A stretch of DNA of 64,000 nt from Clostridiaceae bacterium BL-3 (GCA_902809985.1 CADDXC010000001.1:2418001-2482000); one strand, 5' to 3'; positions 9,893 through 19,178 are shown, numbered from the stretch's first letter. Made by a program: numbers and translations. The notes: generated from the sequence alone by a model not told the origin.

Positions 9893-10846
9893 TTACACTA
9901 TTATATTGTCTGGCGTTTCATTATTTAATTTTTTTACCACATTCCAAGAACATGTAGTACTTACTGAGTCTATAGCTTCTTTTGAATATGATGCTATATG
10001 AGGCAAGATAACAACATTATCTAATTTCAGCAAAGGATTTCCTTTTGCTGGTTCTTTTTCAACAACATCTAAACCAGCACCTGCCAAATGCCCATTAATA
10101 ATATTCTTATACAGAGCATCTTCATTTATGATTCCACCTCTTGATGCATTGATTATAAAACTTCCTTTTTTCATTATTGACATCTGGGGTTCATCTATAA
10201 GATTTCTCGTACCCTTGTTTAGAGGAATATGCAAAGTTAAAAAATCCGAATTTTTAAGAATATATTGAAATCCTGATAATTGTACTTTATCATAATTATC
10301 TGGCAATTTATTTATAAACGGATCGTATGCTATAACTTTCATGTCAAATCCTAAAGCCCTTTTCGCAACCTTTTTACCTATTGCACCAAATCCTATAATA
10401 CCTAAAGTCTTATTATGCACATCAACGCCAATAACTTTTGTCCATTCTCCACACTTTACTATATTTGAGGCATATGATAACCTTCTTGCAATGTCAATAA
10501 TCAATCCAAAGGTCGTATCTGCTACCGCATCAGAATTTACACCTGCTACATTAGTTACACAAACATTATTCTTCTTAGCTGCATTTAAATCAATATTATC
10601 TACTCCAGTCCCATGTTTACAAATAATCTTTAAATTTTTACCTTTTTCTATTACTTTTTCAGTAATCTTATCTGCACCTACTATAAGTGCATCATATTTA
10701 TCAATTACATTTAAAAAATCTTTTTCTTCCAAAAGACTTGGCTTACTTTTAAAATCATATTCTATATTATTTTGGCTCAATATTTTTAGTGGCCTATCAC
10801 TCACCTGTCCAAATGATCTTGAAGTAATAAATACCTTTTTATTCAA
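9893..10846 (-). CDS. D-2-hydroxyacid dehydrogenase, phosphoglycerate-dehydrogenase-like
   Basis: This is an NAD(P)-dependent 2-hydroxyacid dehydrogenase of 317 residues. The Rossmann motif is GFGAIGKKV (about 152-160). The catalytic triad is visible as Arg in NASRGG, Glu in EKEP and His in LPHIAS. The SerA-like sequence HGTGVDNIDLNAAKKNNV fits the phosphoglycerate dehydrogenase branch, but there is no ACT domain, and the dgo context suggests a sugar-acid or keto-acid substrate rather than serine synthesis. The gene overlaps the end of the kinase remnant by 4 nt, so they were one operon. Confidence 0.85.
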   Translation of the reverse strand: MNKKVFITSRSFGQVSDRPLKILSQNNIEYDFKSKPSLLEEKDFLNVIDKYDALIVGADKITEKVIEKGKNLKIICKHGTGVDNIDLNAAKKNNVCVTNVAGVNSDAVADTTFGLIIDIARRLSYASNIVKCGEWTKVIGVDVHNKTLGIIGFGAIGKKVAKRALGFDMKVIAYDPFINKLPDNYDKVQLSGFQYILKNSDFLTLHIPLNKGTRNLIDEPQMSIMKKGSFIINASRGGIINEDALYKNIINGHLAGAGLDVVEKEPAKGNPLLKLDNVVILPHIASYSKEAIDSVSTTCSWNVVKKLNNETPDNIIV

Positions 10847-11499
10847 TTTAGCTCCTCCATTCTTATAAGTTCTAGAAAACCTTTTACCGCAAAGCTTTCT
10901 TTTTCCGGTTGTTGAAAAGTGTTAACAGGTATATATCTATTTAACTTTTTCATAAGAATTCTATAAATATTAGCTATTTTGTTATTTCCAACAATAGCTA
11001 TACCTTTTATATCCATCCATTTATCTTCTAATATTTTCTCAAATGCTAATATAACTCCACCCATTATTACACCTTCTAAAAACGAAGTTTTTTCAACTTT
11101 ATCTAATTTACTAAATATTTTCATAGTATTTACTAAATAAAGTGCCCTATTTATTCCATATTCCTTTAACGCTTGAAAACCCATTAACAACATTTCCTCA
11201 TCAATCTTGTCTGTTTTACTGTCTATTGAGGTTGCTAAAATCGTACTCGTTGAAACTGCATAAAAAAGTTCCCCTGAAAACGTAGACAAAATATCTTTAA
11301 TAGAGCCATGCTTAATATATACTATATGGGTATGAGATCCTGGTAAAAACACTGATACCCCATCTTCCTTCCAATCTTCCTTAACCATTGACAACATACC
11401 AAATGTTTCTATCTCTTCACCTCTCATATTATTAATAGAAGAAATATTATACCTATTAGCTACAAAATCTTCTCCGTTTTCCTTTTTGTCAACGTTTAT
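10843..11499 (-). pseudogene. dgoK: 5'-truncated 2-dehydro-3-deoxygalactonokinase
   Basis: The 194 residues from ATG 11427 match the C-terminal two thirds of DgoK-type kinases (MRGEEIETFG, LPGSHTHIVYI, SGELFYAVSTSTI, FLEGVIMGG), which are normally near 300 residues. The N-terminal ATP-binding part (DWGSTNxR region) is absent. The same frame stays open for 22 more codons upstream with no start codon and then meets TAG at 11500-11502, only about 25 nt from the iclR terminator. I conclude that roughly 90-100 codons were deleted. A short protein could still be made from 11427, but it could not be an active kinase. Confidence 0.75.
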
Positions 11500-11525
11500 C
11501 TACTTTTTGACTTTCAAAAGATTGT

Positions 11526-11549
11526 AAAAAAAAAGCACCCTTTAGGTGC
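11526..11549 (-). terminator. Intrinsic terminator after the IclR-type gene
   Basis: On the minus strand GCACC-TAAAG-GGTGC is followed by nine T residues. It ends the regulator transcript and leaves the truncated dgoK without an obvious promoter of its own. Confidence 0.85.
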
Positions 11550-11587
11550 AATGCAAAATTTCCCCAGCTTCTATAAAATATATATTC

Positions 11588-12334
11588 CTACTTTCCTCCA
11601 AGTTTTCTAGAAATTTCATTTGCTGCATCAAACATATCTTCTATAATAGCCTCCTTGTTGGAAATTATTCTAGTCTTTGATCCAGATATGCTAATAGCAG
11701 CTTCTATATTTTTGTCCACAGTAGAAATTGTTGTGCCAATACAATATAGCCCATATTCACTCTCCTCATCATCAATAGCATAGCCCTGACGTTTAAATTG
11801 TTCTAACTGTCTAATAAGTACATTTTTATCCGTAATTGTATGTTTAGTAACTGGTTTTAATTCAATATTCGAAAATATTTTTTCTTGTTCCTCTCTTGTC
11901 ATAGCTGATAAAAATGCTTTTCCCAATCCAGTATTATATAAAGGTCTATGATATCCAGGTTGTGCAGTTGTATTAGCAGATCGATTTGAATCAATCTTCA
12001 ATATATAAACAACTTCATATTGAGCACGAATAGCTAAAAAAGCTGTTTCTTGAACTTTTTGTGTTAATTTCTGTAGTATTGGTTTCGCCACAGCACCTAT
12101 ATCAAAAGATTCCATAGCTACTGATCCCAGCTGGATTAATCTTACTCCAAGAACATATTTCTTAGCTTCATCTCGTGCTACATATCCTGAACTATACAAT
12201 GTTCTAATCAAATTAGAAGTACTGCTTTGTGGAATATCTAATTTTTTGCTTATATCTGCTATAGTCAATCCACTTTTATTTTTTGACAATAACTCAAAAA
12301 TTTTTAAAACTCTATATGCTGATTTAACTTCCAT
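11588..12334 (-). CDS. IclR-family transcriptional regulator
   Basis: The 248-residue protein has an N-terminal winged helix-turn-helix (residues about 6-60, LTIADISKKLDIPQSSTSNL as the recognition unit) and a C-terminal IclR effector domain (about 80-245) with GKAFLSAM and the YGLYCIGTTI segment. It lies directly upstream of the dgo genes on the same strand and probably controls them in response to a sugar acid such as galactonate or its keto-deoxy product. An 8-bp inverted repeat at 12352-12389 in its promoter region is a candidate operator. Confidence 0.92.
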   Translation of the reverse strand: MEVKSAYRVLKIFELLSKNKSGLTIADISKKLDIPQSSTSNLIRTLYSSGYVARDEAKKYVLGVRLIQLGSVAMESFDIGAVAKPILQKLTQKVQETAFLAIRAQYEVVYILKIDSNRSANTTAQPGYHRPLYNTGLGKAFLSAMTREEQEKIFSNIELKPVTKHTITDKNVLIRQLEQFKRQGYAIDDEESEYGLYCIGTTISTVDKNIEAAISISGSKTRIISNKEAIIEDMFDAANEISRKLGGK

Positions 12335-12351
12335 TTCTTTCTCCTAAATTA

Positions 12352-12389
12352 TTTTACGTATCTTCATCATAATATCATCTGACGTAAAA
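12352..12389. promoter_or_regulatory. Candidate operator, 8-bp perfect inverted repeat upstream of the IclR-type gene
   Basis: TTTTACGT (12352-12359) and ACGTAAAA (12382-12389) form a perfect inverted repeat with centres 30 nt apart (22-nt spacer), 17-55 nt before the regulator start. The spacing suits a dimer or tetramer binding on one face of the helix. Assignment to the IclR-type protein rests on position only. Confidence 0.4.
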
Positions 12390-12492
12390 CAACCTTATTT
12401 TAGCTAAAAATAATAAAACATTACTATATTTGCTATTTTATTATACATTATTAAACTTAATATTATCAAATTAACTAAAAGATTCTAATTTC

Positions 12493-13020
12493 TCATCTAT
12501 TTATAACCTTTATCTGCATTCCCTCCATAACATCAAAAGCTTTTTCATTTAAGCTGTCATCATTACTGGCAGTACAGGATGCATCAACTATGATTTCAGC
12601 CTCTGGCAGCGCCGCTTTAGCTAAAACAGCATTGGATATAACACAGATATTGGACACAACACCAACTAACTCTACACTGTCATATCCGTTACCACTAAGA
12701 TATTTCGCAAGCTCCATTGAGCCAAAAGTAGGTTTTTCAAAACGCCTGGTATTTTCATCATATAAAGTGGCAACTTTTCCGTATAAATTCCATCCTTCTG
12801 TATCCACGATACAGTGTGGAACAGGCAGATTCTTTCCCTCCTGAGTATTTAGATAATTATCTCCATGGGTATCAAAAGTGAACGCCACTTCATAACCGCT
12901 TCCCCTATATTGCTTAATCTTTTTTTCAATTCTACTTTCCAGTGCAACTGCTTTTTCAAACCCCAGACTTCCATCTACAAAATCTTTTTGATAATCCACA
13001 ACTACCAGTATTTTTTTCAC
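12493..13020 (-). CDS. Cysteine hydrolase, nicotinamidase-like (isochorismatase family)
   Basis: The 175-residue protein fits nicotinamidase PncA and relatives, which hydrolyse nicotinamide to nicotinate for NAD salvage. The catalytic Asp is in VVVDYQKDF (D9), the catalytic Lys in EKPTFGS (about K95), and the nucleophilic Cys in VVSNICVISNA (about C126). DTHGDNY contains metal-binding Asp and His. It appears monocistronic. Isochorismatase-family enzymes differ in substrate, so nicotinamidase is the likeliest but not the only reading. Confidence 0.8.
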   Translation of the reverse strand: MKKILVVVDYQKDFVDGSLGFEKAVALESRIEKKIKQYRGSGYEVAFTFDTHGDNYLNTQEGKNLPVPHCIVDTEGWNLYGKVATLYDENTRRFEKPTFGSMELAKYLSGNGYDSVELVGVVSNICVISNAVLAKAALPEAEIIVDASCTASNDDSLNEKAFDVMEGMQIKVINR

Positions 13021-13172
13021 TGAAAATCGCTCCCTTATACACTCATATAATTTTTCTTTTATAAATAATTATATAACATCCAGTAAAAAAATCCTAATTC
13101 TAAAATTTCTTCAATATACTTTTAAGTTCAGACATCAAAATCACATTGTAAATAAAATTTAGGGGGAAATAA

Positions 13173-13727
13173 ATGAATAAAATAAAATTTATCTATGATT
13201 TAATAGGTGTAATCAAACAAAAGGAAAATATTAAAGGCAGTTTCAACATGACAGGCGTAAAAGGAAATACTAAGCTATTTGAGATGAACAACAATAACGG
13301 ATTCCATATTCATTATCACGATGATCTTTATTTTCATAACAGTACTAAATTAAATCATGAAAATAGAGTAAATAAATTTAAATTTCTATTTGATGTGTTA
13401 AATAACATTAAAATTGAAAAAAACCAAGAAAGTGGCTATACTGTTTCTCTAATTTCGAATAAAATTTCTGAAGATGTGAAAAAACTATTATTTAATATCA
13501 TAAACAATCAAGCTAAGGAGAAAAATGATAATTTCTACAAAAATTTTAGTTTTGAAAAGAGCTCTGATGAATTTCATGATTTTATGAAACAGCTTCATAA
13601 ATCAAACAATTTTAAACTCCATATAAAACTGTCTGTAACTGACAAATACGAAGTTAAAAAATCTGTTATGGAAATAGAAAACCCTCAGTCCAGGATGAAG
13701 CTAAATGTAAATATTGATTTAACTTGA
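13173..13727 (+). CDS. Unrecognised 184-residue protein
   Basis: This plus-strand gene has a good ribosome site (TAGGGGGAA, 7 nt from ATG). The product is charged, rich in Asn/Lys/Phe/His, and lacks a signal peptide or membrane segment, so it is probably cytoplasmic. An HIHYHDDLYFHN stretch (about 45-56) is notable for its histidines, and the C-terminal half alternates strands and helices. I do not recognise a family. It stands alone between two unrelated transcription units. Confidence 0.7.
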   Translation: MNKIKFIYDLIGVIKQKENIKGSFNMTGVKGNTKLFEMNNNNGFHIHYHDDLYFHNSTKLNHENRVNKFKFLFDVLNNIKIEKNQESGYTVSLISNKISEDVKKLLFNIINNQAKEKNDNFYKNFSFEKSSDEFHDFMKQLHKSNNFKLHIKLSVTDKYEVKKSVMEIENPQSRMKLNVNIDLT

Positions 13728-13795
13728 TTTAAAATTTAATTTCTCATATTTTTAAACCAAAAAACTGAAAAAATTGATCCTGTTTAGTATAATAT

Positions 13796-13912
13796 TATAT
13801 AAGGTAAATTTCAAAATAGAGGATGTAGATCAAGTAGACACTCTTGCTAGAGTGGACTTTACGGTGAATTCCCTATGCAAATTCAATTTTACTTTACACT
13901 GAATATTAAAAT
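13796..13912 (+). other. Possible structured leader of the malic enzyme gene
   Basis: The 214-nt gap before the malic enzyme gene contains a hairpin CACTC-TTGCTA-GAGTG (about 13840-13855) and further self-complementary blocks (TGAATT/AATTCA; GTAAA and TTTAC repeated). The segment beginning ATAGAGG resembles the 5' edge of lysine-type riboswitches, but the rest does not fit. I cannot name a class. Confidence 0.3.
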
Positions 13913-13941
13913 ACAAATCAACTAATAAGGAGTGTTTACAG

Positions 13942-15582
13942 ATGAATTATTTAAAAGGCCAGGATTTATTGAGAAACCCATTTTCAAATAAAGGAACTGC
14001 TTTTACAAAAAATGAAAGAAAAAAATATGATTTGACAGGTTTCCTTCCGGATGCCGTAAGAACTATAGAAGAGCAGGAAAAATTAGCCTACGACAGATCA
14101 AAAAACTTTGGGAGCGATCTTGAAAAACATCTTTATCTCATGAACATATATGACACCAATAGAACTCTGTTCTATTATCTAGTTGGAAAACATATCGCTG
14201 AATTTCTACCTATAATTTACACCCCAACTATAGGAGATGCTGTCATAAATTATTCCAAAAATTACGATACTCCAAAGGACGCTGTTTTTTTGTCGATAGA
14301 TCATCCCGAAGATATAAAAAAATCCATTCAGGCATTCCTCAAAGATCTGGATGAAATAAAGCTTATAGTTATAACTGATGGTGAAGGCGTACTTGGCATA
14401 GGAGACTGGGGAGTACAGGGCGTTGATATTTCTATCGGCAAATTGGCAGTCTATACTATAGCTGCAGGGGTAAATCCCAGGAATGTCCTTCCTGTAGTAA
14501 TAGATATGGGAACCAATAATGAAAAACTTTTAAATGATCCCTTTTATCTGGGAAATAAGCACAGAAGGGTTACAGGTAAAAAATATTACGATTTCATAGA
14601 TCAATTTGTAAAGATAAGTCTCGAATTATTTCCTGAAGCACTTCTTCACTGGGAGGATTTTGGCCGCGGAAATGCCAGAACTATTTTGGAAAAGTATAGA
14701 AAAAAAATCTGTACCTTTAATGATGACATTCAGGGTACCGGTGTGATGATGAATTCTGCCATAAACGCTGTAGCCAGGGCCACAAATATACCTGTTAAAG
14801 ATCATAAAGTGGTGATCTTTGGTGCAGGAACTGCTGGAATAGGTGTAACTGATCAAATATTCCAGGAAAAGATACGAAATGGCCTATCTGAAGAAGAAGC
14901 TAAAAAACAATTTTACCTTGTAGATCGTCAGGGACTTCTTACTGACGATATGGATACTCTTACGGAGGGACAAAAAAAATATACGAGATCGAAAAATGAA
15001 TTTAAAAATCCTTTAAAAAATCTGGCTGAAATAATAAGAGAAGTCAAACCCTCCGTACTCATCGGCACCTCTGGTGTACATGGTGCCTTTACAGAAGAAG
15101 TAATAAAAGCTATGTCTGAAATAAATGAAAGACCTGCCATTATGCCCATTTCAAACCCTACAAGACTCTGTGAAGCAGCGGCACAGGATATAATAAAATG
15201 GAGTGACGGCAGGGCACTCGTAGTTACAGGAAGTCCGTCAGATCCTGTAACCTACAAAGGAGTAACTTATATCATAGGTCAGGCCAATAATGCACTTCTC
15301 TATCCTGGATTGGGACTTGGCATAATAGTTGCAAAATCAAGAATAGTGACAGATGACATGTTGTCTGCCGCAGCGCACGGTATTGCATCCCTGCAGGATC
15401 TCTCAAAACCAGGGGCTCCTATTCTTCCTCCAGTTGATAAACTTAGAGAAGCCTCCAAGCTTGTAGCCATTGCTGTAGTAAAGGAAGCTGTAAAAGAGGG
15501 CTTAAATAGAAAACCTATATCTGATGCTAAAAAAGCAGTAGAAGATGAAATCTGGGAACCCTATTATACAAGTAATTCTTAA
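13942..15582 (+). CDS. NAD-dependent malic enzyme
   Basis: This enzyme decarboxylates malate to pyruvate with reduction of NAD+. The 546-residue length matches the large (SfcA/MaeA-type) family. Visible signatures are the N-terminal malic domain with YTPTIGDAV, GDWGVQGVDI and LLHWEDFGRGNA, the metal site ending in TFNDDIQGTG, and the NAD-binding VIFGAGTAGIGV (about 291-302). The start follows a TAAGGAGTG ribosome site. The gene is monocistronic and closes with a strong hairpin terminator. Confidence 0.93.
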   Translation: MNYLKGQDLLRNPFSNKGTAFTKNERKKYDLTGFLPDAVRTIEEQEKLAYDRSKNFGSDLEKHLYLMNIYDTNRTLFYYLVGKHIAEFLPIIYTPTIGDAVINYSKNYDTPKDAVFLSIDHPEDIKKSIQAFLKDLDEIKLIVITDGEGVLGIGDWGVQGVDISIGKLAVYTIAAGVNPRNVLPVVIDMGTNNEKLLNDPFYLGNKHRRVTGKKYYDFIDQFVKISLELFPEALLHWEDFGRGNARTILEKYRKKICTFNDDIQGTGVMMNSAINAVARATNIPVKDHKVVIFGAGTAGIGVTDQIFQEKIRNGLSEEEAKKQFYLVDRQGLLTDDMDTLTEGQKKYTRSKNEFKNPLKNLAEIIREVKPSVLIGTSGVHGAFTEEVIKAMSEINERPAIMPISNPTRLCEAAAQDIIKWSDGRALVVTGSPSDPVTYKGVTYIIGQANNALLYPGLGLGIIVAKSRIVTDDMLSAAAHGIASLQDLSKPGAPILPPVDKLREASKLVAIAVVKEAVKEGLNRKPISDAKKAVEDEIWEPYYTSNS

Positions 15583-15614
15583 ATTGAAATAATGTGCTAA
15601 CTTTCAAATAAAAC

Positions 15615-15654
15615 AATGTGCCTGGATTTGATCTATACAAATCCAGGCACATTT
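15615..15654. terminator. Bidirectional terminator between the malic enzyme and xdh genes
   Basis: AATGTGCCTGGATTTG (15615-15630) pairs perfectly with CAAATCCAGGCACATT, a 16-bp stem, with T-rich flanks on both sides. It can serve the plus-strand malic enzyme gene and the convergent xdh operon. Confidence 0.9.
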
Positions 15655-15683
15655 CCACTTTAGTTTAAGTCATCTAATATAAA

Positions 15684-16502
15684 TCAGATTCCCTCGCTCT
15701 CAAGGAAATCACGAAGCAAATTCATGCAGACAGCTTTTCTGTATTCCGCAGAAACCCTGCCCCTTATAGGGACAATTGCCCTATCGTATGCTGCAAGATA
15801 ATCTTCCTTAACAGACTTTGCCTCCTCAATGGTCTTTCCCACGAGCATTGAATCAATATCATCCTTTCTTAATATAACATCACTGACTGCACCAAATGCA
15901 GTAATGAATCTTTTAATTATGCTCTTGTCAATATTGATCACACCGGCAAAAGAAACCCTTGAAATAGCAAGAGCATTTCTTGCCCCTACTTTTTCATAAT
16001 AGTAATTGTCAAGACCTGTTTTGTCCATAAGTATTTCAACTAACAATTCATTATCTTGCAGCGAAGTCTTATTTCGTCCAAGATAAAATTGAGTAATTGG
16101 AATAACACGTTCACCTTTACTGCTCACAAGTCTCAACTTAGAATCCGTAGCGAAAAATACCAATGCGCTGTCTGCTTTTGGGGAACCATTACATATATTA
16201 CCTCCAGCAGTTCCCAGATTTCGAATTGCCGGTGCAGCGATCTGGGACACTGCTTCTTTTAAAATAGCTGGTGTCAATTTACTTTCAATAATTTCTGTAA
16301 AAGTACATGCTGCTCCAATACGGATATATTTTTCATCTTCTACAATCTTTTTCATTTCAGGTACTTTATTTAAAAATAGATATTCAGCATCTTTTTTTGG
16401 TTTAACCATTAAATCAGTACCTCCAGCATAAGGCGTGACAGACTCTTTTGCACGGATTTTCAGTGCCGCTTCCAAGGATGCCGCTTGATAACAATTTACC
16501 AT
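15684..16502 (-). CDS. xdhB: Molybdenum hydroxylase FAD-binding subunit (xanthine dehydrogenase type)
   Basis: This is the middle subunit of a heterotrimeric molybdenum hydroxylase, carrying FAD for electron transfer to the final acceptor. FAD-binding motifs include YAGGTDLMVKPK (about 20-31) and the RNLGTAGGNICNGSP segment (about 93-107). The 272-residue length is typical. Its start overlaps the end of the 2Fe-2S subunit gene by 7 nt, so the two are translationally coupled. The substrate of the complex cannot be read from this subunit. Confidence 0.88.
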   Translation of the reverse strand: MVNCYQAASLEAALKIRAKESVTPYAGGTDLMVKPKKDAEYLFLNKVPEMKKIVEDEKYIRIGAACTFTEIIESKLTPAILKEAVSQIAAPAIRNLGTAGGNICNGSPKADSALVFFATDSKLRLVSSKGERVIPITQFYLGRNKTSLQDNELLVEILMDKTGLDNYYYEKVGARNALAISRVSFAGVINIDKSIIKRFITAFGAVSDVILRKDDIDSMLVGKTIEEAKSVKEDYLAAYDRAIVPIRGRVSAEYRKAVCMNLLRDFLESEGI

Positions 16503-16963
16503 AACCCTTTTCCCTCCTTTGCTGCTATAGAAATTGCATTAACTATAGCATTGTAGCCGGTACATCTACAGAGATTTCCAGAAATACCTTCACGGATTTC
16601 TTCTTCTGTAGGATTTGGATTTTTGGAAAGGATACACTCAGAAGCAAGTACCATTCCAGGAATGCAAAAACCACACTGCACCGCACTTACAGAAGCATAG
16701 GCCCTGTTTATTACTTCGAAACGCTTGGTTTCACGATAACCTTCAATAGTCATGACAGAACTGCCTTCAATACTTCCCATAGCCACCATACAGGAATTGG
16801 CAAGTTTGCCATCGAGAATTACAGAGCAGGCTCCGCATTCACCCTCCTTACATCCGCATTTCACGCCTGTAAGACGGAATTCATTTCGAAGTATATCCAG
16901 CAAACGCTCATTTGCTTCCGCTGTAGATGCCACTTCTTTTCCATTGAGAATAAATTTTATCAT
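16496..16963 (-). CDS. xdhC: Molybdenum hydroxylase [2Fe-2S] subunit
   Basis: The 155-residue protein has the two-domain pattern of this subunit. A plant-type [2Fe-2S] cluster is bound by CGCKEGECGAC and a later Cys (about 36-60), and an alpha-helical second cluster by CGFCIPGM and CRCTGY (about 97-135). It relays electrons from the molybdopterin centre to FAD. The ATG at 16963 overlaps the stop codon of the large-subunit gene by one base (TAATG). Confidence 0.9.
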   Translation of the reverse strand: MIKFILNGKEVASTAEANERLLDILRNEFRLTGVKCGCKEGECGACSVILDGKLANSCMVAMGSIEGSSVMTIEGYRETKRFEVINRAYASVSAVQCGFCIPGMVLASECILSKNPNPTEEEIREGISGNLCRCTGYNAIVNAISIAAKEGKGLW

Positions 16964-19077
16964 TATTTAAGCACCCCCTGTAAAACCTTCATAGTATCTT
17001 CCTGGGTAAATGGTACCTTATTTAAATTTACACCAAGAGCATTTTCCATAGCTTCGATATAAGCAGGAGCTACACCGACAAGGGGAAGTTCGCCTGCACC
17101 TTTTGCTCCATAAGGTCCATGAGTGTATGGATTGTTGATAATCTCCGTTACCAGATTAGGCACATCCACTGCAGTGGGAATAATATAATCAGTAAAACTG
17201 TTATTACGAATTCTTCCTTTTTCATTACAATTTATCTGTTCCATAGAAGCATATCCAATACCTTGAAGGAAGCCTCCCTGCATCTGTCCTTTTATAATAT
17301 TCATATCAATGGGCACACCTACGTCATAAGTCCCCCATGCACCCAATACCTTTGTGGCTGCAGTTAGAGTATCTACTTCAACCTCAACCACATTAGCAGC
17401 CCAGGAATAAGTTGGATAAGCATCTCCCTTGAATTCTTCAAGGCTGAATGGGATTACAAAATCAGGTTCTATAAAGTGTTCTTCTACAACCTGTTCTTTT
17501 CCTGATTCCCACTGTTTTTTAAGTTTTCCCGCTGCACGTCTAAGCAGTTCTCCGACTACCATAAGGGAACGGCTGGCTACTGTAGGACCTGAATCAGGTA
17601 CACGATCCGTATCTGGATTTTGTATTAAAACCCTGTCATAGGAAATTCCAAGTGTATCTGCAACAATTTTACTAAAAGTAGTTTTTATGCCTTGGCCTAT
17701 ATCAGAATTGCTGGCCAAAATCTCTACAGTATCATCTGAGTTTTTTCTTATTTTAACAACAGCTTTGATGAGATCGCGTTCTCCACTGCCCGTAAAACCG
17801 CAGCCATGATAGAACACAGACATACCAATTCCCTTACGATATCTTCCCCTCTGATTTTTATACTTCTTGCGTTTCTCACGATAATCAGTGAGTTCGTCAA
17901 TTTGCTTAATCATTTCAGGTAAAGGTACATGGAAGTGATACTTACCGCTGGTGGACGTTGAATCTCCCTGTTTAACAATATACTTTTCTTTCAGTTCCAG
18001 AGAATCAACACCCATTTCCCTGGCAATATGATCCATCATCATTTCTACCGCAAAGAAAGTCTGGGGAGCACCAAAGCCTCGAAATGCACTGCAGGGTATA
18101 GTATTTGTCTTAACCGCACGTCCTACAACACGCAAATTTTCTATATCGTATACACCGCTTGCACAAATTACACCACGCTGCAAAACTACAGGCGACAGAG
18201 TAGTATATGCACCGCTGTTAAACAATACATCAATATCCATGCCAGTAATTTTACCATTTTTTACAGCCACTTTATAAGTGCATATTGAAGGGTGCCGCTT
18301 TGAAGTAAATTCCATATCTTCACGCCTGTCAAATATAACTTTTACCGGTCTGTTAACTTTTTTCGCTGCCACCGCTACCTGGCAGGCAAGTATGGATGGA
18401 AATGCCTCCTTACCTCCAAATCCCCCACCAGTAACATCTTGAATAATCTGTACATCCTTTTCATCATATCCAAGTGCCTTTGTAACTGCACCATGTACAT
18501 AATATGGGCACTGCATGGAACCACGTACAGTCATTCTTTCCCCATGAGGATAGGCAATCATACCTTGAGTCTCCAGATAGGCTTGTTCTTGATAGCCTGT
18601 TTGAAAAGTTTCCACAAAAACACGGTCTGCTTCCTTTAATGTCCTATCTATATCTCCTTTTGCATAATTATAATTAAAAAAAACAGTATTGGATTTGCGC
18701 ATGTCTAGAACAGGTATCTGCTCTTCATATACTACAACAATTTCATTTAAAATCCTTTTAACTTCATCAAGTTCGGGACCAACAACCATCAAAATTGGAT
18801 CACCGATATATTCCACAGTATTCTCAGCATATACAGGCGTATCATCAAGAACTATATGAACACGGTTTTCCCCTGTCACATCATTTTTATCCACAACATA
18901 ATATCCCTCAGGTAATTTAGGTACAACAACATCAGCAATGCGTGCTTTTGCTTTAGTAGAGTGAAGAAGTTTGCCATAAAGCATTCCTTCCATTACACAA
19001 TCATCTACATATAAAGCACGTCCACTTATTTTATCATCGTGATCCTTTTTCTTTATAGATCTGCTTATTTTTTCCAT
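16963..19077 (-). CDS. xdhA: Molybdenum hydroxylase large (molybdopterin-binding) subunit, xanthine dehydrogenase type
   Basis: The 704-residue subunit binds the molybdopterin cytosine or guanine dinucleotide cofactor and hydroxylates the substrate. Motifs are GGGFGGKE, SAFRGFGAPQ (substrate-positioning Arg), the DIGQG segment and the catalytic Glu in GAKGAGELPLV. I start at ATG 19077, 6 nt after a perfect AGGAGG; the upstream reading to 19131 adds 18 unrelated residues. Xanthine or another purine is the usual substrate of this form, but nicotinate-type substrates cannot be excluded. It is the first gene of xdhA-C-B. Confidence 0.88.
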   Translation of the reverse strand: MEKISRSIKKKDHDDKISGRALYVDDCVMEGMLYGKLLHSTKAKARIADVVVPKLPEGYYVVDKNDVTGENRVHIVLDDTPVYAENTVEYIGDPILMVVGPELDEVKRILNEIVVVYEEQIPVLDMRKSNTVFFNYNYAKGDIDRTLKEADRVFVETFQTGYQEQAYLETQGMIAYPHGERMTVRGSMQCPYYVHGAVTKALGYDEKDVQIIQDVTGGGFGGKEAFPSILACQVAVAAKKVNRPVKVIFDRREDMEFTSKRHPSICTYKVAVKNGKITGMDIDVLFNSGAYTTLSPVVLQRGVICASGVYDIENLRVVGRAVKTNTIPCSAFRGFGAPQTFFAVEMMMDHIAREMGVDSLELKEKYIVKQGDSTSTSGKYHFHVPLPEMIKQIDELTDYREKRKKYKNQRGRYRKGIGMSVFYHGCGFTGSGERDLIKAVVKIRKNSDDTVEILASNSDIGQGIKTTFSKIVADTLGISYDRVLIQNPDTDRVPDSGPTVASRSLMVVGELLRRAAGKLKKQWESGKEQVVEEHFIEPDFVIPFSLEEFKGDAYPTYSWAANVVEVEVDTLTAATKVLGAWGTYDVGVPIDMNIIKGQMQGGFLQGIGYASMEQINCNEKGRIRNNSFTDYIIPTAVDVPNLVTEIINNPYTHGPYGAKGAGELPLVGVAPAYIEAMENALGVNLNKVPFTQEDTMKVLQGVLK

Positions 19078-19134
19078 ATAATTCCTCCTATATGTTTTAT
19101 TCAATTCACAACTACAAAGATACTTATTCATTTT

Positions 19135-19168
19135 ACCTTATGTGAATACGTTTAAATTCATATAGGGT
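19135..19168. promoter_or_regulatory. Candidate operator upstream of xdhA
   Basis: ACCTTATGTGAAT and ATTCATATAGGGT form an inverted repeat with 11 of 13 positions complementary, centred about 75 nt upstream of the xdhA start. The neighbouring gene encodes a ModE-like DNA-binding domain, so it is the natural candidate to bind here. This is inference. Confidence 0.4.
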
Positions 19169-19178
19169 AAAATAAAAA

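Noticed and set aside
10843-11427. Calling the short DgoK-like ORF an intact small kinase
   Set aside because: The frame stays open upstream without a start and the ATP-binding N-terminus is missing, so a truncated pseudogene fits better.
11440-11498. Promoter TTGACA...TATAAT in front of the dgoK remnant
   Set aside because: The two hexamers are about 35 nt apart, far from the 16-18 nt needed.
13796-13912. Lysine riboswitch before the malic enzyme gene
   Set aside because: Only the ATAGAGG opening matches; the element is too short and lacks the conserved GCCGAAG core and five-helix plan.
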